From positions 17,408,985 to 17,472,984 of the forward strand of contig CM035807.1 in the NCBI GenBank assembly GCA_020466095.1: 64,000 bases of DNA. The letters are read 5' to 3'. A program made the position numbers and the translations under genes. Numbering within the stretch: the stretch's first letter is position 1; every line of letters begins with the position of its first letter. The stretch is from Chlorops oryzae. Lineage: Eukaryota > Arthropoda > Insecta > Diptera > Chloropidae. Positions 56,930-64,000 of this stretch are shown here, in pieces. The notes below the pieces were generated by a model. The model had not been told where the DNA came from and made no database searches. It worked only from the letters and a program-made list of their open reading frames with translations.

Positions 56930-58035
56930 TATACCCAGCGTAAGCGGGGTATATTAGTTTTGTGCAAATCTTGTAACAGGGAGAATTAAGCTCCGGAGAT
57001 ATAGAAAAATATATATAGAAATGATCAGGATCAAAAACTGAATCGATTAAGACATGTCCTGTCCGTCTGTCCGTCTGTCCGTCTGTCCGTCTCGTCCGTC
57101 CGTCGTCGTCCGTCCGTCCGTCCGTCTGTCCGTCTGTCCGTCTGTCCGTCCGTCCGTGGTCGGATCTCCTCCGAAACGGCTGGACCAATCAAGTCGAAAT
57201 TTGGCACACAGGTATATCGGGATCCGAGTATGATCCTAAGTAAAAATGGGAGACATCCGCCCACTGCCACGCCCACAAATGAATATAATGTGTTTTTAGT
57301 AAAATGCTTGTAACCTGCGAACCACTCAACACATTCCATTGATATTTGGTGTACTGGTAAACTACGAAAAGGGACATATCCTGGCAAAAAATGGACGCCG
57401 CCCTCCTCGAGCCACGCCCACAAATAAGCCCAAAAATAAGGGCTTATCGTAACTTGTGAAGTAAAAGGCGTAGAAGCTTCAAATTCGCAGCATAGGTTGA
57501 CCAAGGCAAATGAAAGGTTTAGGAACAAAAATTTATGTAGCCCGCCCACTGCCACGCCCACAAATAGAGAATTTTCATAACTTCCGAAGTAAAAGCCGTA
57601 GAAGCTTCAAATTCGCAACATAGGTTCACCAAGGCGAATGAAAGGTGTAGGAAAATTTTTTTTATGGCACGCCCACTGCCACGCCCACAAATGAAGATTT
57701 TTCGTAGCTTCCGAAGTAAAAGGCGTAGAAGCTTCGAATTCGCAACATAGGTTCACCAAGGCGAATGAAAGGTGTAGGAAAAAATTTTATGCGGCCCGCC
57801 CACTGCCACGCCCACAAATGAAGATTTTTCGTAACTTCCGAAGTAAAAGGCGTAGAAGCTTCAAATTCGCAACATAGGTTCACCAATTTCGAATGAAAGG
57901 TGTAGGGAAATAATTTATGTTGCCCTCTCACTGCCACGCCCACAAATAGAGAAGCAAAACATAGTGCGCTCATAATGTCGGGACGCTGGGTATTTCAAAG
58001 TCGGGCTTGACCGACTTTAGCTTTCTTACTTGTTT
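56930..58035 (+). mobile_element. mini-me-like element with (GTCY)n and 127-bp tandem units
   Basis: It begins TTTATACCCAGCGTAAGCGG. It has an AT stretch, the core AGAAATGATCAGGATCAAAA and a GTCC/GTCT array at about 57058-57157, followed by GGATCTCCTCCGAAACGGCT and GAAATTTGGCACACAGGTAT. It ends AGTCGGGCTTGACCGACTTT AGCTTTCTTACTTG. Between 57411 and 57960 a unit starting GCCACGCCCACAAAT and containing GTAGAAGCTTC and TAGGTTCACC is repeated with starts near 57411, 57551, 57678, 57805 and 57933. Frames through it (for example 57561-57031, minus) are not genes. Confidence 0.8.
57058..57157. repeat. (GTCC/GTCT)n microsatellite within the mini-me-like element
   Basis: About 100 bp of GTCC and GTCT tetramers with short CGTC interruptions. 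This is the second proto-microsatellite expected in mini-me elements. Confidence 0.92.
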
Positions 58036-58919
58036 TTATTATTTTTATTTAGTTTTATTGAAGCATCCCGAAACGATTACTCATAAAGACATAAAGACTT
58101 TCTTAAGTTCCTTTAAGATTTGACTTTTTTCCTTCGCTCCTTTTGCGGTCATTTTCTTTGACAGCCAGAGTCAACCAGTACTGAGATTTTATAAATTTTT
58201 TGTAAAAAGAAACAGATCCCATATCCCATTTTGTTTTCTTAAGAGCTACTTTAATGTCCACCAAGACTCCACAACATAATCTTCTTAGCCAGAGGATTGT
58301 GCTCTCCATTCCCTGAGTCTAAAGCGCACCCACCTTTCGTTTTGCTAAAATAAAATACTACATACATATGTACATATTTACATCGTCAGTCAATATTTAC
58401 ATTACATCTGTGAAAATAATCCGTAAAATGGTTTTATTATTCGAACTTTAAGTTTTTTGACTTTTTCTAGGTGGAGGAGGAGGTACACATGCATAAGAAA
58501 TTGAAAAGAAAAAAAAAATTGTACCAATAAGAAAAAGAAACAACGTTGAATTTTCCTATAAACTTGATTTTCTTATTACAAAAGGTGATTTTTATGACTC
58601 GCTATGCGGAGGTCTGTGTGTTCGGAGGTAAAAACTGAATTTGAAAATCGTGCATAAAATAAAAACAATTGAAATTATGGCGCGGCGTTTTATGGCGTGT
58701 GCCTCATAAAATAATTGCTGATGTTGATTTATTCGGAGGATGCAATTACAACATGAAATCATGCCAAGTCGCTTGGGCGGGTCTTGTGGCAATCTATTCG
58801 GGCGTACGTTCGGGCGATTCATCATCGTTATGACCATAAAAAAATTAATTTAATTAACAACAATTTGTGGTGACATAGAATTTTCATATTGAGAAGATCT
58901 TAAGAAAGTTTCTCTGTTG
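58036..58919. other. Non-coding stretch between repeats
   Basis: AT-rich; no exon with splice support. The minus-strand frames at 58103-58309 and 58592-58837 have no recognisable domain. Confidence 0.5.
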
Positions 58920-59715
58920 CAAGGGAGAGAGAGAGAGGGGAGAGAGCCAGAGAGAGAGAGCGGGAGAGCAGCCAGAGAGAGAGCGGGAGAGAGCCAGAGA
59001 GGGGGAGAGAGCCAAGAGAGAGCGGGAGAGAGCCATAGAGAGACAGAGAGATTCAGAGAGAGCGGGAGAGAGCCATTGAGATACAGAGAGATTTAGAGAG
59101 AGCGTGAGAGAGCCAAAGAGAGCGAGAGAGAGCGAGAGAGAGCGAGATGAGAGAGAGAGAGCGGAGAGAGAGAGAGCGAGAGAGAGCGAGAGAGAGACGA
59201 GAGAGAGACGAAGAAGAGACGAGAGAGAGACGAGAGAGAGACGAGAAGAGGAGACGAGAGAGAGAGAGAGAGAGACGAGAGAGAGAGAGAGAGAGAGACG
59301 AGAGAGAGACGAGAGAGAGACGAGAGAGAGACGAGAGAGAGAGACGAGAGAGAGACGAGAGAGAGACGAGAGAGAGACGAGAGAGAGACGAGAGAGAGAC
59401 GAGAGAGAGACGAGAGAGAGACGATAGAAAGAGCGAAAGGGAGAGACTAGAGAAAGAAAGATAAAGAGAGAAAAAGAGAGAAAAAGAGAGAAAAGAATAA
59501 AGAGAGAGAAAGAGAAAAAGAGAGAAATAAAGAGAGAGAAAGAGGGAGATAAAAAGAGAGAAAGAGGAAAGAGAGCGAGGGAGACAAAGAGAGGGAGGTA
59601 AAGGCAGAGAGAGAGGTAAAGACAGAGAGAGAGGCAGAGCGGGATCCAGAGGGATCCAGAGAGGGAGCCAGAGAGAGAGAGAGAGAAAGTGGCAGAGAGA
59701 GAGAGATGGATATAA
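58920..59715. repeat. 0.8-kb GA-rich tract with GAGAGAGACGA units
   Basis: The left part has AGAGAGAGCGGGAGAGAGCC units of about 26-46 bp. The middle (about 59200-59425) is a regular 10- or 12-base GAGAGAGACGA repeat. The right part fades into GAGAAA/GATAAA. Arg/Glu frames (plus) and the 274-codon Ser/Leu frame (minus) are repeat artefacts. It is the strand opposite in composition to the tract at 48950-50045. Confidence 0.95.
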
Positions 59716-60284
59716 AAATCGAATATAAAGATCGATAGAAGAATTAAGAATAATCGAAAACAAACAAAAAATTAAATCTACTGAGCGCGCCAACATATTA
59801 GCAAATTGATATCCAGGGCAATTTTGTTCGCTAACACGAATAATTTTCGCTTTAAAATGCTCACATCGTTCAGTCAAAAATACGCGGAGTCCAACATCAT
59901 ATCAATACGATTTACGGGGGTGCATTGTGGGCGCCACAATTTGCCGAATGAATAACTCGAAAGCATGCAAACTTGGCTCAATAGCATCGCGCTTAGCTAC
60001 TTCAATACATGCATTCACACTGTGTACATACATACGTACACACAGAACCATATATCCGGACTTCAAAAAGCACTTCATCTAAAGCGGCTCGCCTCGTTAG
60101 CTGCCAATGCACGGCGCCCATTGTTGGAGCGGGTGCTCTCGTGGTATTCTATGTGCACATTTAGTTGGAGTAGTTGCCTCCGTTGTTAGTTAGCAGCTTT
60201 AGTTGTTGTCGTTGTTGAAGTTTTACGACCTACTTTCCGTCAATACCCTCATTTATATGTACCTACACTTATAAAATATGTGCA

Positions 60285-60325
60285 ATAATGTTTTTGTGTG
60301 TATGTATGTGTGTATGTATGTAAAA
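60285..60325. repeat. (TGTATG)n microsatellite
   Basis: TGTGTATGTATGTG runs for about 40 bp. Ordinary simple repeat. Confidence 0.85.
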
Positions 60326-63300
60326 AAGGCCATTATGTATTAAGTTCCTATTTATATGAGAGTACGTCATTGTCTTCGTTATCGCTAACGAATTCGTCAT
60401 TGGTAAAGTGGGATTTTTTTTTTTAAAATTTTTCATTGAATTGATTGTGCAGAAAAAGGACAAATACGAATAGTTTGTTATATGAAGTTTCGATTTGCCC
60501 ATTTTTCGCTGATCGTCCGGTACCTTCGGGTCTATTGAATGAGTTGTCAATACAGCAGAAGCAAAAAATGAATCCAAAAAATACTCGCTAATCACGTAAA
60601 ATCACCTTAGAAAGGGAGCTATAACTAAGAAAATAACTAAATTTTTTTAAAAGTTATATTAAATGGCTCCCAAACAAGCGCAAAACGAACGACAAAGATC
60701 GTTGAAAATATAGAAAAACATAAAATATTTAAAGGAGCCCAATTCTTTCGATTTGACTTAACCGAAGGAAATGATATTCCTTTTCAAAAGTCACAAAATA
60801 TCATTGAATAACTATTTTCCTTCGAAAATTGAATATTTTCCGAGCTTAAACGCATGAGGCATCCACACGATTCGCAGGTGTGACCATATTTCGTAACGTT
60901 TTTTAAAACTACAAATAAAATCCCATGAACAAGCGCCAAACAACATCGGTCGATAGTAACGAGAGTATAAAAAGTTAATGTCATGCGATAGTGTAGACCA
61001 TCGATAGTGATTCAACTTCGGCAGGATCGATAGTAATTCCATCGATAGTGATTCAACATCGGCAGGATAGTTCCATCGATAGTTTGCAAACACCACATAA
61101 GAAATTTTTGAAAGCCTCCAAACACAAAACCTGCTCCAAATTCCTGGCAACATTTGTATAGCTTGTTAGCCTCAAGCAAGTAAAAATGGAGAGGATCCTT
61201 TTTCCTTTTCATTACTAATGTTAGTGAGAATAAATTCATTGGTATTAATATTCTGCTCTTCATCAAAAGATTTAAATTGAACTCAACAATAAAAAAAAAT
61301 AGAAAAAAATTCTCACACAAAATAGAAAAACTAAAAATGAAAGCAACTTTCAATGTTTTCATCCGATTCGATAACAACAAAGACATCATCAACAAGTTTG
61401 ATGGCGACTGAAAAAGGAAAAGTGCAAAGTCCGTAAGCGCAACGCAACGCAACGTAACGCAACATTATAAAATACATATAAAAAAAGCAAAAGCGCTCCA
61501 CTAAAAACGTGATCGTTACATCTGGAGCAACAAGTAACAAGCGACAAGCAACAATATCAAGCGTAATAGTTTAACTTATCATCGAAAACGATGCTCATGC
61601 AGTAGAAGCACCATCAACCACCAACCATCAACAGGCAACAAATTTTCGAATGTTTAACAAACCTCGAGAGTGCTATTCAACGATGTGACTCAATGTTAGA
61701 CGGATGCATGTTTTGTAGATTGCTGGAATGGTATAATGGTGGAACAGGTTCACTGTCGGATTGGGACCCGAAGCCATTAAATCCATTCATGCGCGTTCGT
61801 TGCTGCACTCTCTACCGTTTCATGTTGCAATGTCGCTGACCAGTTTTTTGCTTTTTTTCTTTTAATTTCTATTTTTTTTTTTTTGCCCCCACTTATGCAT
61901 TTTCGTGTCGTCATTGCATCTCTTCGACTTTTATCAATTATTACATGCGCTGCTTCTTGTTCGGATGCTCCATTGTCTTTATCGTGTGAAAGTGATGCTA
62001 AATATTTAATGCTTGGCCTGTTAGTGTCAAACATAGTCGGTCGCTCGCTGTTCGCTGTTGCCTGTTGGCTCCTTCGATCGAGCCGAGACGTGTGCAGTCA
62101 TCGTTTCCACTCTTCAGTTGATCATATTCAGCCATGCTCAATCGATTTCGTGCCATTTTCCTCTCGCCTGTGATGTCATTCCGAATGATGTTTACATGCA
62201 TTTTAATTGCAGATTTACACGTTTCAGTTGTTAGCCTTTGGATGAGCTCGCAGCCCGGCTGTGACGACGGTGATTTTCAATGACATTGTGCAGTGGCATG
62301 GCAGTGGTTGTGGCTGTGGCAGTGGGGCGAACGTATCAAGTTTGAACTGTTTGTGAAATACTTATTTGAAATGTAGAATTAAGACAAATTAACCGGTAAT
62401 TTTCGCGTTTGTTATAATTACGAGTAATAATAGAGATTTTTAATGAAGACATCTGCTGTCTTTGGACTATGACGACAAAGTACAGATGTTGCTTTCCAAT
62501 GATATGTGATATTGCTAGATATGTGATGGTGTGATGACCCTGAGTGGATTAAAAAGGAAAGCTAAAAAAATCTTCTTGGGAGGTCATTAAAATCAAATCA
62601 ATTTCTTAGGGGACATCCAACATATTTTCTCCAGCTTTGGACTCCCTCCCCCATAAGGTGAGTTTCATTGAGACTTTTTCGCACTCGATTTGCCTATTTG
62701 GTGAGATTTTTTAGACACCCTAATCCACCCAAAAAATTGAAAATTATTTTCAAGCGAAAAATAATTCTTCAAATCATAATAAAAAGAAAACAATGCCCTT
62801 TAGAAAAAATAATTCTCCTTTAAAATGCCGTGAGATTTCATTATCGTTTATTTAGTTGAATATACTTACGAACCGAAATGGCTTGAATTTCTCATTCACG
62901 TGATAAATATTATTTTCCAATTTCTTTTCCACCCCTCAGTGCTTTCCTTTCGCCAATGCATATATGCATATTTAACACTCCATAAATCCAACTAGCATGG
63001 AAATGTAAATTTGCGAAAATCTGAATAATAATAAGAGTAAAAAAAAAAAAAAAATCAAATCAAAAAATAAGAATATTAAGCAGTGCCACGAAATGACCAC
63101 ATGCAATAAAATGTTTCGTGCTCGTGGAACTAATGATGGGATTAGGCACAAAAAGAATTATAATTGAAGAGATTTAAAAACTTAATCAGGAACTCAATAT
63201 TTCATATTTTATGCATATTATGTGCACTTCGCCCCACCTGGAAATGTGGTTTAACATAAAAGCCTGAATACTCTGAAAATAATGTCACGAAAAATGTTGC

Positions 63301-63548
63301 AGTTTTTTCTATTGATGGATATAAATCATCCTCTATTCAGCAAATGGTAATTTCTTTCGAAGAGTAATTTAAAAAATGTATTGAAAATGCTACCGCCGGC
63401 CCATATGGACTTTGATGGCAGATCATTTTAGGCATATATAGTCCAGAAGAGTCAAGCTTCGACTCACATTAGAACCGCCTTCGATTCTTTTCTAAAGCTG
63501 TGAAAAAAACAAATCGTTCCTTGCAGGCGTGGCAGTTGGGAGTATATA
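60326..63548. other. Non-coding stretch, no gene recognised
   Basis: Frames such as 61452-61012 and 62173-61883 lack domains and splice context. ATCGATAGT motifs recur at about 60950-61080 (CATCGATAGTGATTCAACTT twice, with GGCAGGATCGATAGT), a small local tandem. GTGGCTGTGGCAGTGG near 62310 is a short GT-rich repeat. Confidence 0.45.
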
Positions 63549-63690
63549 CAGTGTACTCTCTCTTAAGCGGACACCTACGGGACCGAAAAATATGTCCGTC
63601 TTAAGAGGAAACTATTTGAGAATCAGGAACACTAGAGCTTTCCCAAAAAAGGTGTACACTTAGAGTGCGCAGGAAAATACATTTATCAAC
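63549..63690. mobile_element. CTCTCTTAAGCGGA repeat family, second copy
   Basis: It begins CAGTGTACTCTCTCTTAAGC after TA and contains ACACCTACGGGACCG and AACACTAGAGCTTTC, matching 29900-30045. The left end fits a TA-targeting MITE; the right end is not clear. Confidence 0.55.
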
Positions 63691-64000
63691 TCTAGGCCTC
63701 GCGCGTGTTAAATATTTTTAACAATTATTACCCTTTGTGGGACTCGAGGTATGAGCAATTATCTCTATCTTTATTGGATGCATGTCCAATCCGAATCATC
63801 CCTGGGGCCAAAAATATCTATAAACCAAATTTATAATATATTATTTCAGCTGCTTAGGATAGTTTGAGCGATTCGTTTGCTTATTCAATTCAGAGCTCAC
63901 TTCGCAATGTTACAAAGTTCGCACAAAACTGATGGACCTTGCCGAATCTGGGTATTTAAGTTAAGAAATATGTATGTGCAATGGCGCCAGCTGCATTCAA

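Noticed and set aside
57031..57973. Minus-strand frames of 103 and 176 codons with repeated FVGVAVG-type sequence
   Set aside because: They are translations of the 127-bp units and GTCY array of a mini-me-like element, not a repeat protein gene.
59053..59877. 274-codon minus-strand frame and Arg/Glu plus-strand frames
   Set aside because: Products of the GA-rich repeat, with simultaneous open frames on both strands.

Overview
This is eukaryotic nuclear DNA from a fly, most likely a higher dipteran (Brachycera). It is AT-rich and gene-poor, has GT-AG introns, and carries many small transposable elements. Three kinds of evidence point to Diptera: a TFIIA small-subunit gene very close to the Drosophila protein, an interspersed repeat with the (GTCY)n block and 'GAAATGATCAG' core described for dipteran mini-me elements, and an irritans-type mariner very close to Himar1. 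The species cannot be named from the sequence. There is no prokaryotic operon, CRISPR array or rRNA. Most long open frames are simple-sequence artefacts.

Genes. Two genes can be read with confidence. (1) On the minus strand at 467-3359 is a LYSMD1/2-type LysM-domain protein; three exons are visible and the 5' end may be incomplete. (2) On the plus strand at 25506-26182 is a complete three-exon TfIIA-S gene (TFIIA gamma, 108 aa). Weaker gene pieces follow. A minus-strand Inr+DPE core promoter at 16452 lies upstream of a likely first coding exon (14985-15032, minus). A plus-strand 52-bp exon or recursive splice site lies at 48695-48746. An unrecognised 99-bp symmetric internal exon lies at 56368-56466 (plus). 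A possible start-codon exon lies near 29694. The large stretches between them look like introns or intergenic DNA of long developmental-type genes.

Mobile DNA, left to right. An inverted-repeat element carrying two tRNA-like modules (2018-2754). A Tc1/mariner-type MITE (3771-3918). hAT-type MITEs with 8-bp target duplications at 4918, 5689, 12142, 22114, 27726 and 28311. A foldback nested in a TA-flanked MITE (10616-11110). tRNA-derived SINEs (17853, 18201, 33458, 35483). A foldback nested in a Harbinger-type MITE (31064-31460). LINE 3' relics (33995, 38500). Two mini-me-like copies in opposite orientation (37441-38385 and 39826-42460), the second broken by a TTAA-flanked MITE. A near-intact mariner whose transposase is frameshifted (42705-43998). 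An AATTACATATGTAATT repeat element (44249-44954). A young MITE with perfect 32-bp ends and 8-bp TSD (53649-53827). A mini-me-like element with internal 127-bp tandem repeats (56930-58035).

Simple sequence. A 1.1-kb CT-rich tract (about 48950-50045) and a 0.8-kb GA-rich tract (58920-59715) are the largest. There are also a 33-bp minisatellite (8811-9025), a (CCTAA)n array that is a SINE tail rather than a telomere (33505-33826), and several shorter microsatellites.

Two direct duplications (13257/13949 and 39967/40955) differ from their partners mostly by single-base indels. This raises the possibility of noisy long-read assembly, and it matters for reading the mariner frameshift. I found no clear new gene system. 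The most unusual items are the telomere-like SINE tail, the nested and mutually dating MITEs, and the candidate recursive splice site.
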